Shown here one piece after another: positions 31,805 through 45,360 of a DNA stretch of 64,000 bases. Made by a program: the position numbers and the translations under genes. The notes beneath the pieces are model-generated. The model had not been told where the DNA came from. It did no database searches and saw only the letters and a program-made list of their open reading frames with translations. The number at the start of each line of letters is the position of its first letter. Within the stretch, counting starts at the first letter, position 1. Source of the stretch: Clarkia xantiana subsp. parviflora (taxonomy: Eukaryota > Streptophyta > Magnoliopsida > Myrtales > Onagraceae). The DNA lies in NCBI GenBank assembly GCA_036873135.1, contig JAPTYO010000002.1:34339452-34403451 (forward strand), read 5' to 3'.

Positions 31805-33881
31805 GACTGGCCCTAACCATCTAGTGTCTGTCTCCCACTTGGAATAATGCTTCTTATCGTAGCATCACTTCTATTGGGAACAATTCTACCACTCGGAACA
31901 ATGCTTCTTATCGGAGCATCGTTTCCTTTGGGAACAAGAGCAGTGAACCTTGACCATCAACTTTCCTTTGACAACCTCTTGGTCTCGGGGTTTCACTTCC
32001 GAGATGTATTCTTTGATCACTAGGATCTGGAACCAAGTTTGGTCGGATCAATCCCACTGGAAACAATGGGTATTAGAGGCAATTGTGGTTTTCCTGGTTC
32101 AGCAATATGACAATCAGGTTCAAGTTGATTCGTCTCTGCGGCAACAGTGATCTAATGTGGTAGGGTTTATTCCTTCCACTGGATTTAGAATGAAAATGTT
32201 TCCATTATCATTTACCATGTCATTCACTTGAGTTGCTGGTTCAAATCTCTCCCACTCGAGTTAAGTGGGATCTGATTGTCATTGATATCCTGCTCCGTTT
32301 TGATCATGACTACTTAGATTTAAACTGTCCATGCATTTGGAATATTCACCCTCAAGAGATATAATGTCATCATGTTCGATCACGACACCATTTTCATAAG
32401 CTTTAAACATGCATTTTCTAAGAGTAGTTATCATGCTCTTGTCCTAAATGCTTGTTTAGTGCGCAATTTAATGTCGCAAGATGATATGATTTAACTCATT
32501 ATCATTCTTTAGCTTTTATGGAGACGTGTGTTACCGATTTCATTGGAACACAGTGTTACATAAATGTGAATCATTTTTCATCATCCCATATGGAACCTCT
32601 GATTGAGTGACTCTAACATTATGTTCTTGAACTGTGCTTCTTGAAGTGTGTTTTAATTGATTTGAATGCCTAGCCTGACTTATCGTTCAAGGCGTTCAGA
32701 TGGAAAATCGTTTAACCGACTTTATCCTTCTTCGTTGCAAAATTTATCTCAGGGATTTTATCCCATCTCCGAACTGAGCATCTTGGGTTTTCACCCTATG
32801 CGTAAGCTGATACTTTTACAAGGTCGTGGTAGTTTCGAAACCTACTTCGAACCGATGTAAATGTTATCAATAAGTTTGTTTCGAAGGAATGCAAATGAAA
32901 ATTCAGCACCTAATCATTCAAACACTTCATTATTAAACTCATATATTGAAACGATCTGTTCCGTCTATCGAGATCCACTTGCGCGAGGCGCATTTTTACC
33001 GAAGTTTTAATCCTTGGTTAAGTCATTTCATTTCTGAATTTGATTTTAATTTAATCCAATCGGTTTCGCACATGATCATCATTACAGATTATTTCATTCA
33101 ATGGAGTACTAATAATTAACAATTACTAAATCTTTCGATCTAGCTACGCAATCGATGGGTTTATTCAGTCCAGTTGTCCTGACTGGGATTACAGAACACG
33201 TGTGTCGTTTCGTTTCATCTAGCCTCTTTTACCTGGCCGAAAATCTGGTTCCAAACCCGTGGGTTTGAATTTTCGTTTTGGATCGTCCCCTTTTACCGGG
33301 CCGTTAAATTGATAAGAAAATTGTGCTTCGAATCGAGCTACAATTACTTTATTCAATAACTCCGAATCTCAAAATAACCAAAATTTTAGTAATTATAACG
33401 AACAATAATTGATATTTGACAATGTATGGTTCTTAATCTGAAAGCCACATATTTAATTCATGCTTGTCGTGCATATAGTCGAGAACTTTAAGCCATGTTG
33501 AACATCACATCGGAGTAAATTCACGAGTGAATCACGTTAAATGATCTTTGTCTGTATAAAACATTTTACCGATTCATACACATGACCTACGAGGCGTACT
33601 TGAGACGCACTTTATCACGAGGTTTAACCCTCCGGATTATCGTATAGGACCTATTCGGTCATGTTCTCTTCATGCTATGCGTATCATGGTTGGCTTCTTT
33701 CGAACTCAGTATGGTGAGCAGATAGGGTTTCCCTTTCACTGTTGTGGTTAGTGTACTTCATTAGGCTCAAGGTTATTGAGTCCCGTCAACATCAGACAAC
33801 CATATACATCCTTTCAATGTTGATATTTCATTGCGAAGGTCTCGAGCGGCTTTTACACCTGCGTCCATGGAAAGAGAGAAG
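31805..33881 (-). other. Decayed upstream pol/gag interior of E
   Basis: The stretch is collinear, inverted, with parts of F (37640-39176) and G (51990-53990). It has no open integrase or protease. A local duplication of TTCTTATCGNAGCATC with GGAACAA (31845-31935) is seen. It stops at 33881, where the LTR of G begins inside the former gag region. Confidence 0.6.
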
Positions 33882-34189
33882 TGTAAGCATATGGTGATAA
33901 GTGCGTAAATGGAAGCCCATTATATGTATATGTTACCTAAGTTAATTGGGTACACGTCACTTTAGTACATTGGGCCAGACCCAAATCCCAAATGACATGA
34001 GAGGCCCAAAATTGGGCCCCCCTATACTAAGCATGGGCCGGTTGAAATTTAGGTGGAGGTAAACCGAACCTTTGTCCACTTTAATCCTCCTATATATATG
34101 GGGAGTTAGGGGTTTTATTAGGGTTAATCACAATTCCCTTTAAGTGGTGTTTTGAGAGAAAACCCTTCCCCCAAGAACATCATACTTCG
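33882..34189 (+). repeat. First half of the 5' LTR of G
   Basis: It starts TGTAAGCATATGGTGATAAG and breaks off at CTTCG (34185-34189), the left TSD of element F. The remainder resumes after 42208 with the second CTTCG. Confidence 0.85.
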
Positions 34190-34724
34190 TGTAAGCATAT
34201 GGAGATGGACACCGTAATTGGTAGCCCATAATATGTATAGTATACCTAATGAACTTGGGTAAATGATACATTAGGGTAATTAGGCTAGACCCAAATCCCA
34301 GTTGACATGGGAGGCCCAAAATTGGGCCTCCCCAAATACATAGGCCGGCCGAATATTTGTGGTGGGGTAAAGTGGACTTTTGTCCACTTTACTCCTCCTA
34401 TAAATAAGAGGTGTTAGAGAAATTTTAGGGTTAATCCTAATTCCCTCACAAGAGAGATTTAGAGAGAAAAACCCTCCTCCCACACCATAGGGTTCGGCCG
34501 AAACAAGCAAGTCACCAGGGGTGTGCCAAATTGCTTTCGAGCAAACTCTCCAGAGATCTGTCCCTGTGCCGTGAATCGATCAGAGGCTTTTCTGTGGAGC
34601 TTAGACCGTGTAGGGCTTCTTTCACAAGAACTTCTACAGGTTTAGACCGGAGGATCGCGAAATTGATATTACTAGCACATACCCTGTTTAAGTTTTCGTA
34701 ATGATTACTCCCCTTAATCTAACA
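34190..34724 (+). repeat. 5' LTR of element F
   Basis: 535 bp. It lacks about 65 bp near its end that the 3' LTR has: GGATCGCGAA joins directly to ATTGATATTACTAG. It contains CTCCTCCTATAAATAAGAGG, the likely TATA region. Confidence 0.88.
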
Positions 34725-34725
34725 G

Positions 34726-34737
34726 TGGTATCAGACT
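34726..34737 (+). other. Primer binding site of element F
   Basis: TGGTATCAGACT, one base after the LTR, is close to the TGGTATCAGAGC complement of plant initiator tRNA-Met used by Copia elements. Confidence 0.8.
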
Positions 34738-36818
34738 CTGTGTTAGGAGTTCGTGATTTTGATAAATTGGTGTTCTTGAAATTTTTAAATTTTGACCGAA
34801 ATTTTAAAGTGAAAAGATTTAAAATTTCGAATTTTTTTATGGGTTTTATAATAGGTCCAAAATATTCATGTTCTTGGTAAATTTGATGTTCATGATCCTC
34901 AAGAAAAGTGTAATATTTATCAAAATCAAACATTGGATTGTAGATCTTATTAAATTTGATCTTAAAATTTGACAACTTGTTCGTAATTAGTTGTTTTTGC
35001 CGGATTTTTTATGAAATTACAAGGTAAATTTTTTTAATTTTCTTAGACAAAAGGGAATAAATTTCGGCCCAATATTTTAAAATTATATTGTTTACCATAT
35101 TTTAATTTAATTAAGGTAATAATATATCTATAATTATGAACATTAGGATAGATTCACAATATATATAGAAATATATATCACTATCAATATACTAAATATT
35201 TAAATAGGGTTATAGATATTATTGATAGATATAGTTACCTAAGAGATTGAGAAAATATATTATCAGTATATTTATTACCCTATTAAAGATATTGACAATA
35301 AATAAAATATATATATTATATATGTACCGAATTTTATATATACATATATATATTGTTGATTGATTTTGTCTTATAGATAGAATCTTTGCAATAAATATGT
35401 ATATATTTAATTAGTGCCGAAATATATATATGTATTTGACATTGGAAATTATTTTACATAATTAATGTTACTTGGTGGCTAAGTTAAATATTTTTGGACT
35501 TTAAAACCCTACTTGGGCCACAAGTAAACATTTCGGCCCAACCTTCAAATTTTTTAATTATTGGGCCGGTCCAATATGTTAAACCGGGACGAATTTAAAT
35601 CGAACCAGCTTTTCTCAGCGGTTCGACCTATTCGGGTCGGGTCAGACCAGGGTAATTAAGTGGATCTAACCGATCTGGTTTTGATTGTTGAACCGAACCC
35701 TATTTTCTTGGACCGGTTCGAACCGAACCAGATTTAAAATTAAAAACCGGACCGATCAGGATACCGAACCAGATTTTCCGGACCGGATTTTCTGAACCGA
35801 ACCGGACCAAAATAGACTGAAATTGACTGAACCGAACAATGTTTTCTAAACCGAATTCAAGTCAATAAAAATAGGGAGGTCAAGTTTTAAAATTCAAATT
35901 TTTTTTTGAACCTCGAAATGGACTACACAGTGCTCATAGGGTTGCTAACCTTTATGCATTGTTTCGATTATGAGGATGGATTTTAGAGATACATGTTTTT
36001 GAGACTGGATTAATTAGATGGCTGAATTGCAATTGTTTATTATTCATAATATATTTATGCATGATTAGAATTTTGTCTTGACATAGTCAAGCTAGTTGGA
36101 AATTGCATATTGTGGGCGGAGCCTTGGTTAAATATATGGAATGTGCACTAAGATAGTCATGTTGTGATGGTTGTAATTGCCTGGGATTTATGTCTAGAAG
36201 CTTGCGTAAATGAATATAAGCATGAATTGCAAATCATCCCCTAATGTTTAAAATTATTTTAAAAATGAAAACCAGTCGCCAAATATGTATGATTGATGTG
36301 AATGTTGCATGTTGGACACGTATGCTAGAATGTTGAGGATGTAGTTGAATTTGACGATTTACTTCTAAGTAGAATTATGAATGCAAGCATGAGTTCCTTA
36401 GAACATTAGACGCATGAAGCGTAAGCATGTGTGTGTGGTATGATGAATATTACTGGCATATGATAATTTACATGGATAGTAGAATTATGTATGCATCAGT
36501 GAATTCATTGGAATGATTTTCCAAAACAAAAAAAGACCTTGGGAAAGCCAACATCGGGTATGCTTATTTTAAAATTCCCGTTCTGGTAATTTGAGATTAA
36601 ATCTGTTTTAAGAGACTGATCTATTAGATAGAAGACGACGATAGTGTGAACTCTTTCACAGCCTTCTTCCATTGGTTTACTGGTGGTCGGTTGGTTTAGA
36701 TGACCGAGGAATCATTATCTGTCGGATTCCATCTTAATTGATATCTGATGTATGCAATTCTTTCTCAAAATGTTATTGTCTCCCTGATTCTTGCATAACC
36801 ATCAATATGTTAGTTTTC
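34738..36818 (+). other. AT-rich leader of element F
   Basis: No gene is seen. 35030-35460 is very AT-rich. 35575-35870 is packed with GAACCGGA/AACCGAACC words that can pair with each other. The leader is shared with G (42519-44630). Confidence 0.6.
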
Positions 36819-37453
36819 ATGGCTGACCCGGTACAGTTCTACGAGCCATGCAATATGGACAACATGGACTACGATGCATGGAGAGATAATGTTATGGATC
36901 TTCTAATCGCTGCGGATCTTGACGATCAGATCAATCCGACGGAGGATAGGCTTAGCTTGGACGAATACAAAAACCTACATGATAGAAACAACAAGAAAAG
37001 GTTGAGGAAGGATCGAAATGCACACGAGAGTTGATCCTCTCGCGGCTGACAGATGAAGTAGAAGAAGAGTTTACGCAACCCAGCGCATTGCATATTTGGT
37101 GTGCCATATACCTTCGCTTTGGTAAGGGTAAGGCCTCCGAAGCAAGAGCCTTGATAGTGGAATACTTCAGTGTTCTATGTAGTGATGATGGTATAATAGC
37201 CTATCATGATCCCGCTGATGAGTTGGACGTATGGACTCGGGCTCAGAAGGTAAAGAGGATGTTTCCTATTTCATGGTTTGTTAACGAGAAAGGCCTAACG
37301 TGTTTGATTAAATCGATCAAGACAACGATGGACCTATTTGTAACATGTGAGAAAGAAGGAAATTTTCCAAAAGAGCCTGAGGCATTCGATGAAAGATTCA
37401 TCGGTATGCTGAAATGCTTGGCAACCCCCAGCAAAAAGAAGTCTATAGGATGA
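36819..37453 (+). pseudogene. gag: Gag-like frame of element F, frameshifted
   Basis: From the ATG at 36819 the frame encodes MADPVQFYEPCNMDNMDYDA and WRDNVMDLLIAADL, resembling the N-terminal part of Copia Gag (a short W-containing segment followed by LLxxxDL). It ends at a TGA (37032-37034), and a second frame continues over the same point with ILSRLTDEVEEEFTQPSALHIWCAIYLRFG, which fits the next part of Gag. One frameshift near 37030 thus splits it. The zinc knuckle is not seen. The identification rests on position and general pattern. Confidence 0.5.
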
Positions 37454-39176
37454 ACTGGTGCTTTACTCACCATGATATAAGTACCTTTGGGTACATTTCG
37501 GTTAAGACATCTAGTCCATCAAACTTCTTCATGACTGCTTCGACTTTGAGATCTGAGACCCCAGTATTGTTCAGTGTTGGTTTTTCTACTTGTTTAATTT
37601 ATGAATTTGGAATACATTGTTTCGGTTTCATTGAATAAAGTAATTACCTTTTGTTTCGAAAAGTATCCTGCTTATCAAGGTTAATCGACTCGGTTAAGAA
37701 CGGGATCGATCCGAAATAAGTAAATAACCAAAATGAGAATGACATCATAAATGACAGAATCAAGCAAATCCATACATTTCCTCCTACATATAAATCTATG
37801 GACTAGATCATGCCATTAAAATTCATCGATTGCATAGATCTGAGAATCAACCGATTAAAATCTTTCTTTATTACTCAATTGAATGAAATAAACTGTAATG
37901 ATGATCATGTTTGAAACCGATTGGATAAAATTGAATTAAATTCAGAAATGAAACGTTTTAACCAAGGTTTTAAACCCCTGAGTAAATTGCGCCCCGCGCA
38001 AGTGGACCTCGATAGACGGAACACATCGTTTTCATAAAATGATTTTAACAATGAAGTGTTTGAATAATGATGTGCTGAATTTTCGTTTGCATTCCCTCGG
38101 AAACAACTTATTGATAACATTTACATCGGTAGAGGCTTCGAAAGCTACCACGACCTTGTAAAAGTATTAGCTGACGCATAAGGTGAAAACCTAAAACGCT
38201 CAGTTCAGAGATGGGATAAAATCTCTGAGATAAGTTAGCAAACGAAGAAGGATGAAGTCGGTTAAACGATTTTCCTTCTAAGCCTTGAACGATAAGTCAG
38301 GCTAGGCATTCAAGTTAAAAGACACACTTCAAGAATCACAGTTTGTATTTACATAATGTTGGAGTCATTCTATCAAAGGTTCCCTATGGTATGATGAAAG
38401 ATGATTCACATAAATGTAAAACTGTGTTCCATTGATATCGCTAAGGTATGTCGACATTATAGCTGAAAGGTGATAATGAGTTAAATCATATCACCATGCG
38501 ACATTAATTTGCGCAATAAACACGTATTTAGGATAAGAGTATGTCCGTTACTCTTAGAAAATACCTGTTTACAGCTTGATTATAAAATGGTGTCGAGGTC
38601 GAACATGAGACATTACATCACTAAGATGGCAAATTTTCCAAATGCATGAACAATTTCAATCAACAAAGTCGTGATCAAAACGGAGCAGAATAACAATGAC
38701 AATCAGGTCCCATTTAATTCGAGTGGGAGAGATTTGAACCAACAACTCAACTGAATGACATGGTAAATGAGAATGGGAACATTTTCATAGTAAATCCAGT
38801 GGGAGGATCGTTCCCAACAAAAATGATGCTACGATAAGAAGCATTATCCTGAGTGGGAGAAAAGATCAGAATAATAAATGGGACTCGCAATGGATCAGTC
38901 AAAGGCAAGTATCCTATTAAGTAAGGTATAAATATGTTGACAAGCATTGGAAAGACCTCAAGTGGAGAAATGGAGGAAAATAATAAATGAGAGAGACCGC
39001 CTAAATGAAAGCCATTATAGTCTATAGTTGATTTACCTGTTAACCACATGAGCGTAAGGATAAGGTATGCCCTGAAGTAAGGCTCACCACTGATGGAAAA
39101 AGGTTGATCAACCCGACTTATTGCGAAATGACTTACCCAATTCACGGAGTGGACTTTGATAAAAGAAACTCACTGA
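37454..39176 (+). other. Decayed gag-pol interior of F
   Basis: No protease or integrase motif is seen. The sequence is collinear with G (52060-53990) and, inverted, with E (31805-33500). AT-rich short frames only. Confidence 0.55.
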
Positions 39177-40475
39177 ATGTGTGTAAAACCACGGTTAGGG
39201 CCATTAATGGTCCTGGTCGCAAATCTCGATCCCGGATTGCACCAAATGGATGTTAGGACCACATTCCTCCACGGAAACCAGGAGGAAGAGATCTACATGG
39301 AGCAACCAGAGGGTTTCATTACTCCTGGTAAAGAATATAAAGTTTGTAAACTCCAAAGGTCCATATACGGTCTTAATCAGTCGTATCGGAAATGGTATAG
39401 CGGATTCCACAAGGAAATCATAGGAAACGGATTCGTGAATCTTCACGAGGATCTGTGCGTGTATTATAAGACCTCCAGGTCCAAATAAGTCATCTTAACC
39501 TTATACGTGGACGACATACTCATTGCTGCAAACGGCATGGGTTCCATGAATAAGTCAAAGTCTTGGTAAGCATCTATATTTGAGATGAGAGACATGGGAG
39601 AGGCCACGTATATCTTAGGCGTTAAAATTGCTAGAGATCGGGCTACCCGGAAATTGTGTCTGTCTCAAGAAGCCTATTTCAACAAGCTGTTGAAAAGGTT
39701 CAAATTACAGGATGCCAAACCCATGGATACGCCGGTGGTATTTGGGTGTGCATTGTCAAAACATGACGGCCCCAAGAACCTGGCAGAGCTCGAACAGATG
39801 AAGGGTGCAGAATATTTAAGCATTGTTGGTAGTTTGATTTACGCCATGCAATGTACCCGTCCGGATATCTGTTATGTCGTGGGCCTAGTAGCACGTTTCC
39901 AATCAGATCCTGGCTATCAACATTTAAAGTCTGTAAAACGAATAATTCGTTATCTGAAAGGTTGCTGACTATGCTTTCTGTTATGAGGGCGGGAAGTTAG
40001 AATTGACCGGTTACTGTTACGCCGACCATGGTGGCGATCCGGATGATCGTAAGTCCACCATAGGAGAAATGTTCCTCCGTGCTAAAGCTTCCATTTCATG
40101 GACGAGAAAGAAGGAAACCTGTGTCGCGCTGTCAACGATGGAGTCGGAATTTGTAGCTCTCTCTAAGAATGCACAAGAAGCAGTTTGGCTGAAAAGGCTT
40201 CTTACTACGCTCCTTAATGGTGACGTCGAGAGTAAACCTGTGAAGGTGTTCTCTAACAGTTAGGCAGCCATTGCAGCAGTTAAGAATCTGAAGTACCATA
40301 GTTGGACCAAACACATTGATGTGAAATATTTTTATTCTAAATCTATGGTAGAAGAAAATACAATCACTATGGAATACTTGTCCACTGATAATATGATTGC
40401 GGACCCATTAACTAAGCCACTACCCAGGGAGATATTCGAAAAGCATGTAAAACTGCTTGGATTGCGTAGGGTTTA
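39177..40475 (+). pseudogene. pol: Copia pol remnant of F: reverse transcriptase and RNase H
   Basis: The frame starts near LHQMDVRTTFLHGN (catalytic Asp kept) and passes YGLNQSYRKWY. It meets a TAA at 39486, then TLYVDDILIAA (YVDD at 39504-39515), a TAA near 39568, and resumes with MRDMGEATYILGVKIARD. It shifts frame after RIIRYLKG (about 39965), continues with MTGYCYADHGGD and STMESEFVALS, meets a TAG at 40261, and ends with DNMIADPLTKPLPREIF at 40475. So three stops and one frameshift inactivate it. Everything from about 40199 is part of the tandem duplication. Confidence 0.88.
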
Positions 40476-41609
40476 GAAATGACATGTATCTGTGATAACA
40501 TTTTTATATTAGAAAGTTACGTTTTGTAAGTGAAAGAATTGCAACCGAGTTTATGATCAATCGACGTCATAATGTTTTGATTACATCAGACTTACGGTCT
40601 ATAAACTAAGTCGTAGGAGGACGCAATCCTCTGCCAAACTATGTCGAATGTGGGCCTTACCTAGTCACACAGGTACGGTCGTCTTGTGATGGAGGGAGGC
40701 CTCCACCAAACAAGACTGGCTAAGAGTCAGGGGGATAAACCTGATTAAGCTAGACGATTATCTAGATTCAAAGTAACTCGACGTAATCTTCGTTTCGCAT
40801 ATTGCCGTGATGCACTTCATTCGTCATTTAACCACATTCTGGACCATATGAGAATCTGTGATAGCATGATTGACATATCCCTTTCCTGTCAACCCAAAAG
40901 GTTCAGGTATGCTATGGACGTGTGCTTCATACTACGCGTGCCACGTCCGACCACGGGGTTACAGCTCGATTGGGCTAGGAAAGAATCCTCGTGACTCTGG
41001 CGGGCGCAAACTTCTTCACCTCGAGTGTGTGATTGATCCCTGGAGCCTTATGAAGAGTCACCCAAAGTATCCTCACGGACTCATAACTCATATCTAAGGT
41101 CAGGCTCAATGCTCGCTTCCCGGCGTACGAGCGTAGTGCTGAACAAAAAGGCCCAGTGACCACGTCTTGAAACCAGTTTGGTTTGACTAAGGGTATGAGC
41201 GATGGGGATGATCAAGTTCACCTGTAATTCACCGATTCTTGTATTCACTAGGTGGCCACCAGCCGAATATTAGTTGAAGGTTGTGAATACTTGTACGGAT
41301 GCCTTGGAGAAGTGTTCCTATGGGGAAACTAGGCAAGTTGAGAATTATCAGTTGACCTTGGATACAACGCGGTACAATATATAAATGTTGTTTATAACAG
41401 GTTGATTAGAGAAAAGGGAATCAACGTTCCGCGGGCGCTACAATACTCCTAACAGATGAGTAGTACGATGCCCGTCATATCCGCCGGTCGCACGGCAAAC
41501 CTCGTATGAACTATTCGGAAGCATGGAGCAGATCAAAGGGGAGAAATGTTGATGCGGATTTGGAAAACAATACATTAATAGGCACCCTCCCATTCCGGCG
41601 AGTGGGAGC
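40476..41609 (+). other. 3' untranslated region of F
   Basis: Conserved with the same region of E and G. It ends in CGGCGAGTGGGAGC, the polypurine tract, directly before the 3' LTR. Confidence 0.6.
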
Positions 41610-42208
41610 TGTAAGCATATGGTGACGGACTCCGTAATTGGTAGCCCATAATATGTATAGTTTACCTAATGAACTTGGGTAAATGTCACATTAGGGTAAT
41701 TGGGCTAGACCCAAATCCTAATTGACATGGGAGGCTCAAAATTGGGTCTCCCCAAATACATAGGCCGGCCGAATATTTGTGGTGGGGTAAAGTGGACTTT
41801 TGTCCACTTTACTCCTCCTATAAATAAGAGGTGTTATGAAAATTTTAGGGTTAATCATAATTCCCTCACAAGAGAGTTTAGAGAGAAAAACTCTCCTCCC
41901 ACACCATAAGGTTCGGCCGAAACAAGCAAGTCACCAGGGGTGTGCCAAATTGCTTTCGAGCAAACTCTCCAGAGATCTGTCTCTATGCCAAGAATCGATC
42001 AGAGGCTTTGCTGTGGAGCTTATACCACGTAGGTCTTCTTTCACAAGAACTTCTATGGGTTCCAACCGGAGGATCGCGAACTCCCTCGAGCAAGGATATT
42101 GGACTACGGTTACTCTTAAGGTATGTGTAAACTTTCCGCTGCGTAATTGATATTACTAGCACATACCATGTTTATGTTTCCGTAGTGAATACTCTCCGTA
42201 ATCTAACA
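41610..42208 (+). repeat. 3' LTR of element F
   Basis: 599 bp, TGTAAGCATATGG...CCGTAATCTAACA, followed by the TSD CTTCG and then the second half of LTR G. It is duplicated at 48277-48876. Confidence 0.9.
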
Positions 42209-42505
42209 CTTCGGCCGAACCACATAGCCACCAAGGGTGTGCCAATTTGCTTTCGAGCAAACACTCAAGAGATCTGTCCCTTGCCAAGAATCGATCAGAG
42301 GCTTGGATGTGAAGAATATACCACGTAGGGCTTCCTTCACAAGAACCCCTACGGGTGCCGACCGGAGGATCGGGAACTCCCTCCTGCAAATATCTTGGGA
42401 CTACAGACAGCTGTAGAGGTATGTGCGAATCTTCCGCTGTGTAATTTTGATTACTAGCATATACCATGATTTAGTTTCCATAGTGATTACTCCCGTAATC
42501 TAACA
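42209..42505 (+). repeat. Second half of the 5' LTR of G
   Basis: It resumes at CTTCGGCCGAACCACATAG and ends CCGTAATCTAACA. Together with 33882-34189 it makes one LTR of about 600 bp. It is duplicated at 48877-49173. Confidence 0.85.
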
Positions 42506-42506
42506 G

Positions 42507-42518
42507 TAGTATCAGAGC
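42507..42518 (+). other. Primer binding site of G
   Basis: TAGTATCAGAGC, one mismatch from the tRNA-Met-type TGGTATCAGAGC. The duplicate is at 49175-49186. Confidence 0.75.
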
Positions 42519-43071
42519 CTGTGTTAGGAGTTCATGATTTTGATAAATTATTGTCTTGAAAAGTCATTAATTTGACCGAATATTTTAAAAGAAAAATTTT
42601 AAATTTTCGATTTTTGGTAAAACCGAAATTTTTCATGATGTTCTTAGGTAATTTGATGTTCATGATCTTCAAGAAAAAATATGATATTTATCAAAATCAA
42701 ACATTGGATTGTAGATCTTATTAAAATTTGATCTTAAAATTTGACCATTTGTTCCCAAATTAGTGTTTTTGGCTGAAACCCTAGGTAAATTACAAGGTAA
42801 ATTTTTTATTTTCTTAGACACAAAGGGACAAAATTTCGGCCGAATATTCTAATAATATTGTTTACATTTTAATATTTATTCTAGTTAACAATATATCTAT
42901 AATTGGGAACATTAGGATAGATTCACGTTAATATATAGAAATATATATAACTATCAATATATCTAAATATTTAAATAGGTTAAAGATATTATTGACAGAT
43001 TTTAGTTACCTAAAAGATTGAGAAAATATATTGTTAGTATTTTTTTTCCCTATTTAAGATATTGACAATAA

Positions 43072-43121
43072 ATAATATATATATATATATATATATTTAT
43101 TTATATATAGGTGCAGATTTT

Positions 43122-43157
<36 letters not shown>

Positions 43158-43160
43158 ATT
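43072..43160. repeat. AT microsatellites in the G leader, copy 1
   Basis: Two AT runs separated by GGTGCAGATTTTTAC. A third short run lies at 43224-43243. The lengths differ from those of copy 2 (49740-49825), as expected for fast-changing microsatellites. Confidence 0.9.
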
Positions 43161-44629
43161 GATTTAATCTTAAAGATAGAATCTTAGCAAAAACAATATA
43201 TATATGTTTATAATAGGTTCGATGTATATATATATATATATAATATTGGAAATTATTTTATATAATTAATGTTACTTGGTGGCTAAGTTAAATATTTTTG
43301 GACTTTAAAAACCTAGTTGGGCCACAAGTAAACATTTCGGCCCAACCTTTTAAATTTAATTATTGGGCCGGTCAAATATATCAAATCCGGACGAATTAAA
43401 ACCGAACCGGATTTTCTCAATCGGTTCGACTTAATTGGGTCGGGTCGGACCGGGGTAACAAAGTGGATCTAACCGAACATGTTTTGTGTGTTGAACCGAA
43501 CCCTATTTTTATTGGACCGGTTCGGACCGAACCAGATTTTAAAATTAAAACCGGACTGAATATAATACGATTTTACCGAAACGAACCGAACCGGATTTCC
43601 CGGACTGGACCCAAAACAGATTTTCTGGACCGAACCGGACCAAACCAAACTTAAATTGACTGAACCGAAGCGTATTTTCAAAACCGAATTCAATTCAATT
43701 AAAATAGGGAGATCAAGTTTTAAAATCCAAATGTTTTTGAACCTCAATAGGCTTACACAGTGCTCAAGGGTTGATAACCTTTATGCCTTGTTTTGATTAT
43801 GGGGATGAATCTCGGAGATAAATGTTTTTTAGACTGGTATAATAAGTGGGCTGAATTGCAATTGTTTATTATTCAATATATATTTATGCATGATTAGAAA
43901 TGTTGTCTTGACTTAGTCAAGCTAGCTGGATATTGCATATTCGGGGCTGAGCCCTGGTTAAATATATGGAATGCGCACTAGGATAGACATGATGTGATGG
44001 TTGGAAATGCCTAGGATTCATGTCTAGAATGTTCCGTGATTGAATATAAGCATGAATTGCAAATAAGCCCCTAATGTTTAAAATTATTTTAAAATCGAAA
44101 ACAAGTCGCCAAATGTGTATGATGGATGTGAATGCTACATGTTTGACACGTATGCTAGAATGTTGAGGATGTAGTTGCATTTGATAATTTACATGGAAGT
44201 AGAATTATGTATGCAAGCATGAGTTCCTTGGAACATTAGACGCATGACGCGTAAGCATGAGTGTGGTTTGTATGATGAATGTTACTGGCGTATGATAATT
44301 TACGTGGATAGTAGAATTATATATGCACGAGTGAATTCATCGGAATTTTTTCCAAAATACAAAGGGCCTTGGGAAAGCCAATATCGGGTATGCTTGTTTA
44401 AAATCCCCGTTCCAGTAATTTCCGATTAAAACCGTTTTAAAAGATTGATCGACGACGATAGTGTGAAATTTTTCACAGCCATCTTCCATTGGTTTACTGG
44501 TGGTCTGTTGTTTTAGATGACTGATGAATCATTATTTGTCGGATTCCATCTTAATTTATATTTTATGTATGCAATTCTTTCTCAAAATGTCATTGTCTCC
44601 CTTGTTTTTTGCATAATCACCGATGTGTT

Positions 44630-45360
44630 AGTATGAACTGGTTGAATTAGTGCGATTCGATACTCCTCGCAATCTTGATGGTATGAATCATGATGAATAA
44701 ATAGAGTACGTGTTGAACTCTCTACTACGATTTCGAAAAGTGGAGAGGACAACTACAGATGAATATGGTAGTCTGTATGATTTTTACAATGTGAAACGAA
44801 TGTAATAATTTGTTTCACCAAGATTAGGAGCAGGTTCTTTGATGATCTCAATGCGTATGTGGTGATACATTCAACCTTGGTAGAAAGGGGTTGAAGAAGA
44901 CTTCAATTGCAACCAGGCAATGTTGCAGTTAAGTATCCCTTTGCATCCGCCTCGGTGGAAGCAAGGATGCAAGAGCTAAATGTTTTGGTTGAACGTGATG
45001 GTTCTCTCTCTTTCCATGGACGCTGGTGTAAAATCCGCATCGGATCTTCAGAATGAAAGGTCAACATGGAAAAGATGTATATGGTTGTCTGGTGTTGAAA
45101 GGACTCAATGAATTTGAGCCTAATCAAGTACAGTAACCACAACAGTAAAATGGAAACCTTCTCTGCTCACCATACTGAGTTCTAAAGAAGTCAACCATGA
45201 TCCGCATATTATAGAGAGAACTGGACCATAAATGTCTTATACGATAATCTGGTGGGTTAAACCATGTTGATAAAGTGCGTCTAAAGTACGTCTCGTAGGT
45301 CATGTGTGTGAAGCGGTAAAATGTTTTACACAGAAACATATCATTTGACGTGATTCACTC
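44630..45360 (+). pseudogene. Decayed gag region of G, copy 1
   Basis: The position matches gag of F, but stops occur in all frames. Short stretches such as VLNSLLRFRKVERTTTDEYG are readable. No intact domain is found. The same region of copy 2 (51303-52033) is equally broken, so the decay came before the duplication. Confidence 0.4.

Larger units (their letters stand above)
34190..42208 (+). mobile_element. Element F: Copia-type retrotransposon inserted into the LTR of G
   Basis: LTRs at 34190-34724 and 41610-42208 start TGTAAGCATATGG and end CTAACA, flanked by a perfect TSD CTTCG (34185-34189, 42209-42213). A primer site (34726) and a GAGTGGGAGC tract before the 3' LTR are present. The 8-kb element has a long AT-rich leader, a frameshifted gag-like frame (36819-37453) and a reverse transcriptase/RNase H remnant (39177-40475), but no recognisable protease or integrase. 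Confidence 0.9.

Noticed and set aside
34726..34737. tRNA-Met-like sequence as a tRNA gene
   Set aside because: Only the 3'-end complement is present (primer site); no cloverleaf is possible. The same applies to the other primer sites.
41727..42467. Small frames repeated at 41836-42467 and 48403-49135 as conserved genes
   Set aside because: They lie in LTR sequence, and their conservation is explained by the tandem duplication and shared LTR ancestry.
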